This document shows, piece by piece, positions 44,979-54,821 of a DNA stretch of 64,000 nucleotides. Position numbers and translations under genes: made by a program. The notes beneath the pieces were generated by a model. The model was not told the DNA's origin, did not search any database, and was given only the letters and a program-made list of their open reading frames with translations. Location: assembly GCA_002257025.1 (NCBI GenBank), contig NCHA01000001.1:372001-436000 (forward strand), given 5' to 3'. Origin of the DNA: Sphingobacteriales bacterium 16-39-50 (GTDB taxonomy: Bacteria > Bacteroidota > Bacteroidia > Sphingobacteriales > Sphingobacteriaceae). Numbering within the stretch: position 1 is the first letter of the stretch; each line of letters begins with the position of its first letter.

Positions 44979-46886
44979 ATGAAAATATTACTGCTGTTAT
45001 TGTGTCTTTTACCTTGTATTTGTTTAGCACAAAAACAAATTTCCTCCCCGGTTAAGCAGGCACAAAAATCATACAATCTGGCAAATCAATATTTAAGCTA
45101 CAGATTATATGATAAGGCAATTGCTGAACTGAGTCAGGCGGTTATTCTGGATAAAAATTTTACTGCTGCCTATCAGCAGCTAGGTGATATTTATCGTAAG
45201 ACCGGAAATTTCAGTAAAGCCCTCATCAGTTATAAAAGGGTTATTGAAATAGATCCTGAATTCTTTCCATTAACATATTTTGGACTTGCCGAAAGCGAAT
45301 TAAATACAGGCAATTATGCCAATGCGTTTGATCATTTCAATAAATACCTCTCGTATCCCGGCCTTAGTGCTGAAAGTAAACAAAAAACAACAAAATATAT
45401 TGCCGATTGCAGTTTTAGTCTTGATGCAATAAAGAATCCGGTAAGCTTTAAACCTGTCAACCTGGGTCCCGGAATTAATTCAAAAGAAGAAGAATATCTG
45501 CCTGTAATTACTGCCGATGAGAAAATGATAATATTCACTCGGCAGACTAATAGAAACGAAGATTTTTTCAAAAGTGTCAAGCGCGACAGTCTCTGGGCTT
45601 CAGCTGAGTATCTGAGCAAAGAAATTAATACGTTTAATTATAACGAAGGAGCTCAATGCATTTCGCCAGATGGGAATTATTTGTTTTTCACTGGCTGTAA
45701 CCGTCCGGATGGTTTGGGAAGATGCGATATCTATATTTCAAGATGGGAAGGAAATGGCTGGAGTAAACCCTTTAATATAGGTGGGCCGGTTAATACTCCC
45801 GGCTGGGAATCTCAGCCATCCATAAGTGCCGATGGCAGAAAATTATACTTTGTAAGTACCCGAAGCGGAGGATTCGGTGGCTATGACATCTGGAAATCAG
45901 AACTTAATACTGATGGATCCTGGGGTGTTCCCTTAAATCTCGGGCCAGAGATAAATACCCCTTACGATGAACAATCGCCATTTATTCACCCTGATGATGA
46001 AAGCCTCTATTTCTCTTCAAACGGTTGGCCCGGACTGGGAAACAAGGATCTTTTCATGAGCCGGAAACTTTTTAAGGATGAAGTTCAAACAGGCTGGAAA
46101 AAACCTCATAATCTGGGGTATCCAATCAATACCTTTGGAGAAGAAAGTGGGTTAAGTATCAGCAGCAATGGCAAACTTGCTTTCTTTTCTACAAACCAGA
46201 AAGGCGGGTTTGGCGGACTTGATATCTACTCTTTTGAATTGCCGGAAGCCATGAGACCCAATACTGTAACCTATGTTAAGGGAATGGTTTTTGACAAAAT
46301 CACAAAGGAAATTCTCGACGCGAAAGTCGAAATTATTAATCTCAAAGACGGGAAAGCAATTTTTGACGATATTACCGATCCCGAAACCGGTGAGTTTCTG
46401 GCTACCATGATGGCCGGTAAGTCATTTGGATTGAATGTTTCTAAAGATGGTTACCTTTTCTATTCCCAGAACTTCACACCTGATCTGAATCTAATCAATA
46501 AGCCATTTATTTTGGAAATTCCATTAAAGAAAATAGAGGTTGGGGGACTGGTAATACTTAATAATATCTTTTTTGAGAGCGGCAAATATAATCTCCTTCC
46601 TGAATCGAAAACCGAATTGCAGCATTTGATTGGTTTTATGAAGGAGAATCCATCAGTCTCTATTGAAATTGGTGGGCATACAGATGATGTCGGTGATGAG
46701 AAGTCAAATCTGGAGCTTTCGGAAAACCGGGCCCGTACTGTTTATGATTATCTCGTAAGCAACCTTATCTCTGCAAATAAGATAAGTTACAAGGGTTATG
46801 GCGAAGAGCTTCCGCTCAATGATAATTCATCTGAAGAAAACAGAAAAAATAACAGGAGAACAGAATTTAAAATCACAACCAAATAA
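44979..46886 (+). CDS. PorE-like outer-membrane protein: TPR, PD40 propeller, CRD and OmpA domains
   Basis: 635 residues with a signal peptide (1-18). Domain order: TPR helices (about 28-135), a PD40/WD40-like propeller (about 150-430, repeated NGxxLYF and GGFGGYDIW-type blades), a carboxypeptidase-regulatory-like domain (about 437-510), and an OmpA C-terminal peptidoglycan-binding domain (about 525-632, with GGHTDDVG and LSENRARTVYDYL). This order matches PorE of the type IX secretion system, which anchors the machine to peptidoglycan. Bacteroidota carry several paralogues of this build, so the PorE name is tentative. No other secretion-system gene is nearby. Confidence 0.82.
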   Translation: MKILLLLLCLLPCICLAQKQISSPVKQAQKSYNLANQYLSYRLYDKAIAELSQAVILDKNFTAAYQQLGDIYRKTGNFSKALISYKRVIEIDPEFFPLTYFGLAESELNTGNYANAFDHFNKYLSYPGLSAESKQKTTKYIADCSFSLDAIKNPVSFKPVNLGPGINSKEEEYLPVITADEKMIIFTRQTNRNEDFFKSVKRDSLWASAEYLSKEINTFNYNEGAQCISPDGNYLFFTGCNRPDGLGRCDIYISRWEGNGWSKPFNIGGPVNTPGWESQPSISADGRKLYFVSTRSGGFGGYDIWKSELNTDGSWGVPLNLGPEINTPYDEQSPFIHPDDESLYFSSNGWPGLGNKDLFMSRKLFKDEVQTGWKKPHNLGYPINTFGEESGLSISSNGKLAFFSTNQKGGFGGLDIYSFELPEAMRPNTVTYVKGMVFDKITKEILDAKVEIINLKDGKAIFDDITDPETGEFLATMMAGKSFGLNVSKDGYLFYSQNFTPDLNLINKPFILEIPLKKIEVGGLVILNNIFFESGKYNLLPESKTELQHLIGFMKENPSVSIEIGGHTDDVGDEKSNLELSENRARTVYDYLVSNLISANKISYKGYGEELPLNDNSSEENRKNNRRTEFKITTK

Positions 46887-46887
46887 A

Positions 46888-47316
46888 ATGGAACAAAATT
46901 TCAAGAATCACACACGCTTTATCACAAGTTATCACAGAATACTTGCTTTATTTTTAATATCAGGATTAATTGGAGCATCTGTCAACCTTGTTGAATCCTT
47001 TGGGACTGATAATTTATATGCTGCAAGTCTGCTGATGCTCTTATTTGTATGCTGTATTATGCTATTCTGGTTTGTTCGGGTTTTTCCACTCAAAGCTCAG
47101 GACAGAGCCATCCGCGCAGAAGAAAATTTCAGACATTTCATTCTGAGCGGCAAACCTCTTCCGTCTGGATTACGCATTAGTCAGATTGTGGCACTTCGTT
47201 TTGCATCTGATGAGGAGTTTTTGGAACTTGTACAAAAAGCACTGGCAGAGAATATGACAAATAAAGCCATTAAATTGACGATCAAAAATTGGAAACCTGA
47301 TTATCACAGAGTTTAA
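46888..47316 (+). CDS. DUF6526-like two-helix membrane protein
   Basis: 142 residues from the ATG at 46888, one base after the stop of the PorE-like gene; an in-frame ATG 30 codons upstream would lie inside that gene and is rejected. Two membrane helices (about 20-40 and 47-68) are followed by a charged cytoplasmic part (AQDRAIRAEENFRHFILSG). It matches my recollection of the DUF6526 family; function is unknown. Translational spacing suggests co-expression with the PorE-like protein. Confidence 0.75.
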   Translation: MEQNFKNHTRFITSYHRILALFLISGLIGASVNLVESFGTDNLYAASLLMLLFVCCIMLFWFVRVFPLKAQDRAIRAEENFRHFILSGKPLPSGLRISQIVALRFASDEEFLELVQKALAENMTNKAIKLTIKNWKPDYHRV

Positions 47317-47410
47317 ACAGTGTATTTTATATTAATGATGTAAAAAAATAATTATCTTTTGGCAAGCTTTAAATAGTTTAACGAGCATAATATTCAATCA
47401 GTTTTTTTAT

Positions 47411-48775
47411 ATGAACACAAAAAAAGACCAAAATATGTTTGACCGTCGGGAAGCATTAAAAATGCTCGGCATAGGTTCCACCGCAGGAATCATGGGTATG
47501 TTTGGCTCATCATCTTCTGCCAGTGCTTCTGAAAAGGAAGCACCATCCTACGCACGAGGAATGGCTCCTGTTAAGATTACAGGTGTCAGAGCCATTGCCT
47601 GCGCTCCGGCAGGCTCTAACCTGATTGTAGTAAGAGTTGATACCTCTGAACCTGGCTTATACGGTTTGGGCTGTGCTACATTCACTCAAAGAGCTATGGC
47701 TGTAGTTACTGCGATCAACAGTTACCTGAATGATTTCTGTGTAGGAAAAGACGTTGACAATATTGAGGATATGTGGCATGGAGTCTATGTCAGCTCATAC
47801 TGGCGCAATGGGCCTGTGTTGAATAATGCGCTTAGCGGTTTAGATCAGGCTTTGTGGGATATTAAGGGAAAACGTGCGAATATGCCTGTATATCAACTTC
47901 TTGGTGGTAAGGTAAGATTTGCGGTACCCTGTTATGCCCATGCAAGTGGTAGTACCCCTGAGGAAGTGGCAGATAATGTCCAGAAATTTATGGATGAAGG
48001 ATATAAATACGTCAGGATACAGCAGGGAGGCTATGGCGCCGTTGGAGTAACTCAGAAAAAACCGGATTTTAAAGAAGCTGGATTTGGTGGAGCCAATGAC
48101 GCCTATATGGATGAAAGGACTTATTTGAGATCTGTTCCAAAGATTTTTGAAGCCGTCAGAAAAAAGTGCGGCGATGATGTGGAGCTATTGCACGATATTC
48201 ATGAGCGTGTACAACCAATGGATGCCATCAATATGATCAAACAGTTGGAGCCATATCGCCCTTATTTTATAGAGGATCCTTTCTCACCTGAAAATATGGA
48301 GTGGTTCAAGCAACTCAGAACAAGCACTTCTGTTCCTATTGCGATGGGCGAACTATTTAACAATATCAACGAATTTAAACTCCCAATGGTTAACCAATGG
48401 TTTGATTATATCCGGATTCATATCTCCCAAATCGGGGGTATTACTCCTGCGATGAAGGTAGCGAGGCTTGGGGAATGGTTCAACATAAAAACTGCCTGGC
48501 ATGGACCTGGTGATGTTTCACCTGTAGGTCATGCAGCAAATGCACACATCGACCTGGCAGTCTGGAATTTCGGAATACAGGAGTCGATTCGTTTTTCGGA
48601 TAAAATGAAGGAGGTATTTTCAGGATGCCCTAGAATGAAAAATGGCTACATGTATGTGAATGAGGTACCAGGATTGGGTGTGGATATCAATGAAAAAGAA
48701 GCTGCAAAATATCCGATAGGTACAAAATCAAACTGGCAGGTGCGTAAAGCAGATGGTACACTGATCAGGCCATAA
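47411..48775 (+). CDS. Tat-exported mandelate-racemase/enolase-superfamily dehydratase (RspA/ManD-like)
   Basis: 454 residues. A Tat signal (FDRREALKMLGIG, then a hydrophobic run ending SASA) occupies about 1-38, unusual because this family is mostly cytoplasmic. The enolase-superfamily barrel shows the metal ligands in LLHDIHERV, YFIEDPFSPE and MGELFNN, and a downstream HGPGDVSP. These resemble RspA/mannonate-dehydratase-type sugar-acid dehydratases. It starts a plus-strand group with a mutarotase-like protein and a TIM-barrel isomerase, both exported as well, suggesting periplasmic handling of sugar acids. Confidence 0.85.
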   Translation: MNTKKDQNMFDRREALKMLGIGSTAGIMGMFGSSSSASASEKEAPSYARGMAPVKITGVRAIACAPAGSNLIVVRVDTSEPGLYGLGCATFTQRAMAVVTAINSYLNDFCVGKDVDNIEDMWHGVYVSSYWRNGPVLNNALSGLDQALWDIKGKRANMPVYQLLGGKVRFAVPCYAHASGSTPEEVADNVQKFMDEGYKYVRIQQGGYGAVGVTQKKPDFKEAGFGGANDAYMDERTYLRSVPKIFEAVRKKCGDDVELLHDIHERVQPMDAINMIKQLEPYRPYFIEDPFSPENMEWFKQLRTSTSVPIAMGELFNNINEFKLPMVNQWFDYIRIHISQIGGITPAMKVARLGEWFNIKTAWHGPGDVSPVGHAANAHIDLAVWNFGIQESIRFSDKMKEVFSGCPRMKNGYMYVNEVPGLGVDINEKEAAKYPIGTKSNWQVRKADGTLIRP

Positions 48776-48812
48776 ACCTGATTTTTAAAATAAACTATAA
48801 ATATTAATCATA

Positions 48813-49775
48813 ATGCTAAAACAGATTTTAACTGTATGTCTTCTACTTTCCTGCCTGCAGGTCGTTGCTCAATATCCTGAAGCCAGAATTTCAAATGGAG
48901 AAATTGAAGCCAGATTATACTTACCTGATGCAAAAGAAGGATTTTATCGGGGTACCAGGTTTGACTGGGCTGGAGTAATTCCAAGCCTAAAATATAAGGG
49001 TCATGAATATTTCGGAGAGTGGTATGCAAAGCATGACCCTAAAAGACACGATGCAATTACCGGCCCTGTAGAGGCTTTTGATCCGATTGAATATGACTCA
49101 GCAGCTCCTGGTGAAACCTTCATTAAAATTGGCATAGGAACAGTTAAAAAGATAAATAATAATCCTTACCGCTTCAATGCTCCTTTTGAACTGGTCAATA
49201 CCGGGACATGGAAAGTCCGTAAGAAAGCTGACAGGATTATCTTTATCCATAAACTGAATGATGGTAAAGGTTATTCATATACCTATACTAAAACGGTAAG
49301 ACTGTTAAAAGGCAAACCAGAGCTGGTATTGGAACATAATTTAAAGAACACCGGTCAGAAATCAATTAATACGAGTGTTTTTAATCATAATTTCTTCGTG
49401 ATCGACAGTCAGACCACTGGATCCGATTTTACGGTTACCCTTCCCTTTAAAATTGAAAATAAACCGACAGGTAAGAAACTGATGGATTTCAGTGAAAACA
49501 AAATGACTTATTTAAGGGATCTCAAAAAAGGTGAAAGTACAATGGAATACCCAACAGGGTATTCAGGTGATAAAGTTGAAGATTATGATTTCAGAATCGA
49601 AAACAAAAAAACAGGTGCCGGTGTCAGAATAACTGCCGACAGGGCCTTGTCAAAATTTATGTACTGGTCAGTTCCTACCACTCTGAGCCCTGAGCCGTTT
49701 ATTAAGGTTGATGCTGATCCGGGTAAGGAATTTAACTGGGCAATTAAATATCAGTTCTACAACACAGAAAAATAG
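48813..49775 (+). CDS. Exported aldose-epimerase-like beta-sandwich protein of unknown function
   Basis: 320 residues with a signal peptide (1-20, ending VVAQ). The all-beta pattern, with RLYLPDAKEGFYRGTRFDW early and VFNHNFFVID in the middle, suggests the galactose-mutarotase/glycoside-hydrolase-type supersandwich fold. I cannot place it in a named family with confidence. It begins 37 bases after the dehydratase gene and ends 20 bases before the sugar isomerase, so it likely acts on the same sugar. The histidine/asparagine pair in HNFF could be a sugar-binding site (inference). Confidence 0.7.
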   Translation: MLKQILTVCLLLSCLQVVAQYPEARISNGEIEARLYLPDAKEGFYRGTRFDWAGVIPSLKYKGHEYFGEWYAKHDPKRHDAITGPVEAFDPIEYDSAAPGETFIKIGIGTVKKINNNPYRFNAPFELVNTGTWKVRKKADRIIFIHKLNDGKGYSYTYTKTVRLLKGKPELVLEHNLKNTGQKSINTSVFNHNFFVIDSQTTGSDFTVTLPFKIENKPTGKKLMDFSENKMTYLRDLKKGESTMEYPTGYSGDKVEDYDFRIENKKTGAGVRITADRALSKFMYWSVPTTLSPEPFIKVDADPGKEFNWAIKYQFYNTEK

Positions 49776-49795
49776 TCATCAAATAAAATATTATT

Positions 49796-50695
49796 ATGAT
49801 CAACAGAAGATCTTTCCTTAAAACCTCAGGGATTATTGCATTAAGCAGTGCTTTACCTGTATGGGCTAATACAATAAATGGATATCCTGCACTTAAATAT
49901 CCGCCATTCGGTTTACAGGTTTACACATTAAACAGCATAATTAATGCTCCCGGTGCGGATACTAAAACTGTTCTTAAACAAATCGCGGACCTTGGAATCA
50001 GGGAGCTTGAAACGGCAACAGGCTCTGGTGGCTTATATTACAGACATTCTGCGAGGGATTTTGCGGCAATTGTGAATGATCTGGGTTTAAAATGGATTGG
50101 AAATCATGTAGGCGGATTACCCCGTACTGCACAAGTAGCAGCAGGATCACGAAATCTGAGAGATAATTTGCAGCAAATCGTCGATGAGGCTGCTGAAGGT
50201 GGATGTGGCTGGGTAATATGTTCAAGTTCATCAATCAATAATCTTGATGAGATTAAAAAAACTACTGAGATCTTTATTAAAGCAGGTGATGCCGCCGCGA
50301 AAAATAAAATGAAATTTGCATACCATAACCATCAGTCGGAGTTTACTGTTATTGAAGGTACATCTGCTTTCGACTATGTTTTGGGCAATACCGATAAAAA
50401 TAAAGTGTTCATGGAACTGGACCTTGCATGGGCTACAGCTGCGGGTATGGATCCGGTGGCATTGTTTAAAAAATACCCAAACCGATTCCCCTTATGGCAT
50501 GTTAAAGACCTTGACAAAGCTACTGGTAAGCCTTGCCCGGTAGGAAAAGGCAAGGTTGATTTCAAACATATTTTTGAAAATTCACGGCTTTCGGGTGTTA
50601 AACACGCCTTTATTGAACAGGATGGTGCAAAGATTATTGATGATCCGGCATCAAGTGTGGAATGGCTAAAAGCCAATATTTACAACAAATCTTAA
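49796..50695 (+). CDS. Tat-exported sugar phosphate isomerase/epimerase-like TIM barrel
   Basis: 299 residues. A clear Tat signal opens the protein (NRRSFLKTSGIIALSS, cleavage near VWAN at about 24). The rest is a xylose-isomerase-like TIM barrel with metal-binding candidates in YHNHQSEF, MELDLAWA, LWHVKDLD and HAFIEQDG. Such proteins isomerise or epimerise sugars, or cleave keto-sugars; the exported form here probably acts on a free sugar rather than a phosphate. It is the last gene of the three-gene exported sugar group. Confidence 0.88.
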   Translation: MINRRSFLKTSGIIALSSALPVWANTINGYPALKYPPFGLQVYTLNSIINAPGADTKTVLKQIADLGIRELETATGSGGLYYRHSARDFAAIVNDLGLKWIGNHVGGLPRTAQVAAGSRNLRDNLQQIVDEAAEGGCGWVICSSSSINNLDEIKKTTEIFIKAGDAAAKNKMKFAYHNHQSEFTVIEGTSAFDYVLGNTDKNKVFMELDLAWATAAGMDPVALFKKYPNRFPLWHVKDLDKATGKPCPVGKGKVDFKHIFENSRLSGVKHAFIEQDGAKIIDDPASSVEWLKANIYNKS

Positions 50696-50711
50696 GTTTT
50701 ATATTTAATGT

Positions 50712-50753
50712 CTGATCCTGCAGTATAATATCCTGCCCTTTACTCAGGATCAG
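50712..50753. terminator. Inverted repeat between convergent genes
   Basis: CTGATCCTG (50712-50720) and CAGGATCAG (50745-50753) are perfect 9-bp arms with a 24-base spacer. The right arm overlaps the last codons of kdsA. There is no T-run; a weak terminator at best. Confidence 0.4.
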
Positions 50754-51562
50754 GCAATTGCCTGTCTTATCCTAATCAATTTGATCAGCAGGTCTTCCAG
50801 ATTATCCAGGTGAAGCATATTTGCCCCATCTGATTTGGCATTGGCCGGGTCAGGATGGGTTTCTATAAATAATCCATCAGAACCAACTGCAATCGCAGCT
50901 TTCGCGATAGTTTCGATCAGTGCAGGCTTACCTCCTGTTACTCCGCTGGCCTGATTGGGTTGCTGCAATGAGTGGGTACAATCCATCACTACCGGCACTC
51001 CAAAGGATCTCATTTCTGGTATGCCTCTGAAATCAACTATCATATCCTGATAACCGAAAGTGTTACCCCGATCGGTTAGGATCACATTCGGATTACCCGA
51101 ATCCTGAACCTTATCTACTGCAAAGCGCATTGCTGATGCAGACAGAAACTGGCCTTTTTTTACATTAATTGTTTTTCCGGTCTTAGCAGCAGCAATCAAA
51201 AGATCTGTTTGACGGCATAAAAAAGCAGGAATTTGCAATACGTCGACATACTCAGCAGCCATTGCAGCTTCATGACTTTCATGAATATCTGTCACAGTAG
51301 GAACAGCAAATTCCCTACTGACCCGGGATAATATTTTAAGCGCTTTTTCATCTCCAATTCCTGTAAAAGAATCAAGGCGTGAACGGTTTGCCTTTCGGTA
51401 TGAGCCCTTGAATATCAATGGGATAGCTAATCTTTCTGTTATGTTTACAATTTGATCGGCTATTCTGAGAGCCATTTCTTCACTTTCTATTGCACACGGA
51501 CCAGCCATGAGAAAAAAATTGCCTGAGCCGGTATGTTTTATTTGTGGGATATTATTGATCAT
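50750..51562 (-). CDS. kdsA: 3-deoxy-8-phosphooctulonate synthase
   Basis: 270 residues. Family blocks: FLMAGPCAIESEEMA, FKGSYRKANRSR, VTDIHES, VDVLQIPAFLCRQTDLL, and FIETHPDPANAKSDG at the end. It condenses phosphoenolpyruvate with arabinose 5-phosphate to make Kdo 8-phosphate for lipopolysaccharide. Its ATG overlaps the recQ stop as TAATG, so the two are translationally coupled. The preceding Kdo-pathway enzyme, kdsD, is divergently transcribed 2.3 kb away. Confidence 0.96.
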   Translation of the reverse strand: MINNIPQIKHTGSGNFFLMAGPCAIESEEMALRIADQIVNITERLAIPLIFKGSYRKANRSRLDSFTGIGDEKALKILSRVSREFAVPTVTDIHESHEAAMAAEYVDVLQIPAFLCRQTDLLIAAAKTGKTINVKKGQFLSASAMRFAVDKVQDSGNPNVILTDRGNTFGYQDMIVDFRGIPEMRSFGVPVVMDCTHSLQQPNQASGVTGGKPALIETIAKAAIAVGSDGLFIETHPDPANAKSDGANMLHLDNLEDLLIKLIRIRQAIA

Positions 51563-53748
51563 TAATTTCCTAATTCTGATATAAATTTGATACGCATCAG
51601 TTGTACCTCTTCGCGTGTATAATCATCTGTTCCAAGTTCAGCCATTGCAGTATCTATAGAATCTGTTTCTGTCGATCTGAAATAATCATAAACCTCCTCC
51701 TGCCTGTCCTCCTCAATCAATTCATCAATGTAATAATTGAGGTTGAGCTTGGTCCCGGAGTTAACAATGGTTTCCAGCTCCTTCAGAATATCATCGTAGG
51801 TAATTCCCTTGGCCGATGCAATATCTTCCAAAGCAATTTGTCTGTCGATATTTTGTATTATTGACACTTTGAGAGCAGATTTATTGGCAGCACTCTTAAT
51901 CACCAGATCGACAGGGCGGTCGATATCATTATCTTCAACATATTTTTTAATGAGTTCAATAAATGGCAGACCAAACTTCAAAGCTTTTCCCGAGCCGACA
52001 CCATGAATCTGTTTAAGTTCTTCTATGGAAACCGGGTAGTGGATACACATTTCATCCAATGATGGATCCTGAAATACTACAAATGGCGGTAAATTTTTCT
52101 GCTTTGCGATCTTTTTTCGCAGATCTTTAAGCATCTGTAAAAGTTGGGTATCAAGCGCTCCACTTTGCTGCTGGGATTCTTCAACCTCATCTTCAGCCTC
52201 ATCCATCAGATAGTTGAGTATAAACTTTAATGAATGCGGATTTTCAATAAATGAATTACCGGATTTAGTGAGTTTTAATAAGCCATAATTATCAATATCC
52301 TTTTGAACATAATTATTAAGAACTGCCTGACGCAATAAGGATTTCCACAATATTTCACCCTGCTCCTTCCCTGAGCCAAAAAGAGGATGTTTACTATGGC
52401 CATAAGAAGCAACCTGGGCATTTTCAATTCCCATCATAATATTGATGAAATACTGATCATCAAATTTTTCTCCAAGCTCTCTTATTAATTTCAATAAGCT
52501 ATGTAATGGAGCTTCCGCATCAAAATATTTTTTAGTGTGACGGCAATTATCGCACATATTATTGCAACCAGTCTCATTAAAGTTCTCACCAAAATAGTGC
52601 AATATCTGTTTACGCCTGCATACAGAAGATTCGGCATAATCAATCACTTCCTTAAGTATCTGAGTTCCTATTTCTCTTTCAGAAACAGGCTTATCTTTCA
52701 TAAACTTGGTGAGCTTATCAATATCCTTCTGTGAGTAAAAAGCTACACAAATACCTTCACCCCCATCCCGGCCAGATCGGCCGGTTTCCTGATAATACCC
52801 CTCCATGCTCTTTGGAATATCATGGTGGATAACATAACGGACATCCGGCTTGTCGATTCCCATACCAAAAGCAATGGTAGCAACAATCACATCAACTTCT
52901 TCCATCAGAAAATTATCCTGAGTTTCAGCCCTTGTCTTTGGATCAAGTCCGGCATGATATGGAAGAGCCTTAATTCCATTCAGCTTTAACGCTTCTGCTA
53001 CCTCTTCTACTTTCTTACGGCTCAGACAATAAACAATTCCTGATTTCCCGGAATTCATTTTAGCATACCTGACAATTTCCTTAATGACATTCCGCTTGGC
53101 ACGCACTTCATAGAATAAATTAGGCCTGTTAAAGGATGATTTAAAAAGAGCTGCATTATTCATCTGCAGGTTCTTCTGAATATCCTGCTGAACCTTTGGA
53201 GTTGCAGTGGCCGTAAGTGCAATAATTGGAATATTGTCTCCAATATTGTCAATTACCTGACGGATTCTGCGATACTCCGGCCTGAAATCATGACCCCATT
53301 CAGAAATACAATGAGCTTCATCAACTGCCACGAATGAAATGGATATCCCCCGCAAAAAATCGACATTCTCAGGTTTGGTAAGTGATTCAGGGGCTACATA
53401 AAGCAATTTGGTCTCCCCATTACTTACATCCTCCTTAACCTTGGTAATCTCAGATTTATTTAAGGAAGAATTTAAAAAATGGGCTATGCTATCAGTACCC
53501 CCAAAAGCCCGTAACTGATCCACCTGATTTTTCATCAGCGCAATCAGCGGCGAAATGACAATTGCTGTACCTTCGCTCATCAGGGCCGGTAACTGGTAAC
53601 AAATTGATTTGCCACCACCAGTTGGCATTATTACAAAAGTATCCTTCTTCTGAAGTATACTGGTTATTATAGCTTCCTGATCACCTTTAAAGTTATCAAA
53701 GCCGAAAAAATTCTGTAAATTATCAAACAGGGATTTGTTTATTTCCAT
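51562..53748 (-). CDS. recQ: ATP-dependent DNA helicase RecQ
   Basis: 728 residues, the long RecQ form. Helicase core with Walker A MPTGGGKS and the DEAH box (VDEAHCISEWGHDFRP), conserved motif VI (QETGRSGRDG), a zinc-binding RQC region (cysteines in SVCRRKQ, GCNNMCDNC), a winged helix, and an HRDC domain (about 575-640; IHGVGSGKALKFG). The extra C-terminal segment is common in this phylum. Unwinds DNA during recombination repair. It shares a transcript with kdsA. Confidence 0.96.
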   Translation of the reverse strand: MEINKSLFDNLQNFFGFDNFKGDQEAIITSILQKKDTFVIMPTGGGKSICYQLPALMSEGTAIVISPLIALMKNQVDQLRAFGGTDSIAHFLNSSLNKSEITKVKEDVSNGETKLLYVAPESLTKPENVDFLRGISISFVAVDEAHCISEWGHDFRPEYRRIRQVIDNIGDNIPIIALTATATPKVQQDIQKNLQMNNAALFKSSFNRPNLFYEVRAKRNVIKEIVRYAKMNSGKSGIVYCLSRKKVEEVAEALKLNGIKALPYHAGLDPKTRAETQDNFLMEEVDVIVATIAFGMGIDKPDVRYVIHHDIPKSMEGYYQETGRSGRDGGEGICVAFYSQKDIDKLTKFMKDKPVSEREIGTQILKEVIDYAESSVCRRKQILHYFGENFNETGCNNMCDNCRHTKKYFDAEAPLHSLLKLIRELGEKFDDQYFINIMMGIENAQVASYGHSKHPLFGSGKEQGEILWKSLLRQAVLNNYVQKDIDNYGLLKLTKSGNSFIENPHSLKFILNYLMDEAEDEVEESQQQSGALDTQLLQMLKDLRKKIAKQKNLPPFVVFQDPSLDEMCIHYPVSIEELKQIHGVGSGKALKFGLPFIELIKKYVEDNDIDRPVDLVIKSAANKSALKVSIIQNIDRQIALEDIASAKGITYDDILKELETIVNSGTKLNLNYYIDELIEEDRQEEVYDYFRSTETDSIDTAMAELGTDDYTREEVQLMRIKFISELGN

Positions 53749-53799
53749 TGCCTGGTTGGAAAAAATTGAAAATGGGTCATAATAATATTCAAAATAACA

Positions 53800-53807
53800 T
53801 ATTTTTG
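53800..53807 (+). promoter_or_regulatory. -7 promoter box TATTTTTG for kdsD
   Basis: Exact TAnnTTTG, 35 bases before the TTG start, in the divergent gap with recQ. Confidence 0.55.
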
Positions 53808-53841
53808 CGATTAATTATCTATTTATTAAAAAAATATCTCA

Positions 53842-54807
53842 TTGAAAAGCAATGCTGAAATATTAGAAATCGCAAGAAAAACGCTTCAAATTGAAGCTGA
53901 AAGCGTAAAACGACTTGCAACTCAATTAAATGATAATTTTTCAGAATTGGTACATCAAATTCTGTACCTAAATGCCAGAGTCATAGTAACTGGCATTGGA
54001 AAAAGTGCAATAATCGCTCAAAAAATTGTAGCAACTTTCAATTCCACCGGAACACCCTCTATTTTCATGCATGCAGCAGATGCCATTCATGGCGATTTGG
54101 GAATGATTCAAAAAGATGATCTGGTAATTTGCATCTCAAAAAGTGGAAATACACCTGAAATTAAAGTTTTAATCCCCTTATTGAAACAGGGAGGTAATAA
54201 ACTGGTTGGAATGGTGGGTGATAAAGACTCTTTTCTGGCCAGACAATCAGACTGGGTTCTTGATACCTCTGTTGAACAAGAAGCTTGCCCGCATAATCTG
54301 GCACCAACAAGCAGTACGACTGCCCAATTGGCTATGGGTGACGCCTTGGCAGTTAGTTTGCTTGAATGTCGTGAATTCAGCAGTGCTGATTTCGCAAAAT
54401 ATCATCCTGGAGGTTCACTAGGGAAACGGCTTTATCTGAAAGTAGCTGATCTGGCTGTACAAAACGAAAAACCCTTAGTACCTTCAAATGCCAGTGTTAA
54501 AGAAGTGATCATCGAAATCACAAAGAACCGTTTAGGTGCAGTTGCTGTTGTTGATCATGGAATCTTAAAAGGTATTATAACCGATGGTGATATACGCCGG
54601 ATGTTAAATAAAAACAGTACCATTGATGGACTTTGTGCAGCAGACATAATGACAAGCTCCCCAAAATACATTGATAAGAACGAACTTGCTGTTAATGCAC
54701 TTGAAATACTCCGCGAAAATAATATTACTCAGATACTTGTAGGAACAGGCACAAAATTTGAAGGCTTTATCCATCTTCATGACCTTTTGAAAGAAGGTAT
54801 CATTTAA
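53842..54807 (+). CDS. kdsD: Arabinose-5-phosphate isomerase
   Basis: 321 residues from a TTG at 53842; the ATG ten bases later is out of frame and no in-frame ATG gives a complete SIS domain. A sugar-isomerase (SIS) domain (about 30-175; TGIGKSAIIAQKIVATFNST is split over the first strand and helix) is followed by two CBS domains (about 205-320), the KpsF/KdsD layout. It converts ribulose 5-phosphate to arabinose 5-phosphate, the substrate of kdsA across the divergent promoter region. manC follows 14 bases later. Confidence 0.93.
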   Translation: MKSNAEILEIARKTLQIEAESVKRLATQLNDNFSELVHQILYLNARVIVTGIGKSAIIAQKIVATFNSTGTPSIFMHAADAIHGDLGMIQKDDLVICISKSGNTPEIKVLIPLLKQGGNKLVGMVGDKDSFLARQSDWVLDTSVEQEACPHNLAPTSSTTAQLAMGDALAVSLLECREFSSADFAKYHPGGSLGKRLYLKVADLAVQNEKPLVPSNASVKEVIIEITKNRLGAVAVVDHGILKGIITDGDIRRMLNKNSTIDGLCAADIMTSSPKYIDKNELAVNALEILRENNITQILVGTGTKFEGFIHLHDLLKEGII

Positions 54808-54821
54808 AAGCATAAATCAAT

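Noticed and set aside
46798-46887. Thirty-residue N-terminal extension of the DUF6526-like protein
   Set aside because: It would lie inside the OmpA domain coding sequence in another frame; the ATG right after that stop gives a normal start.
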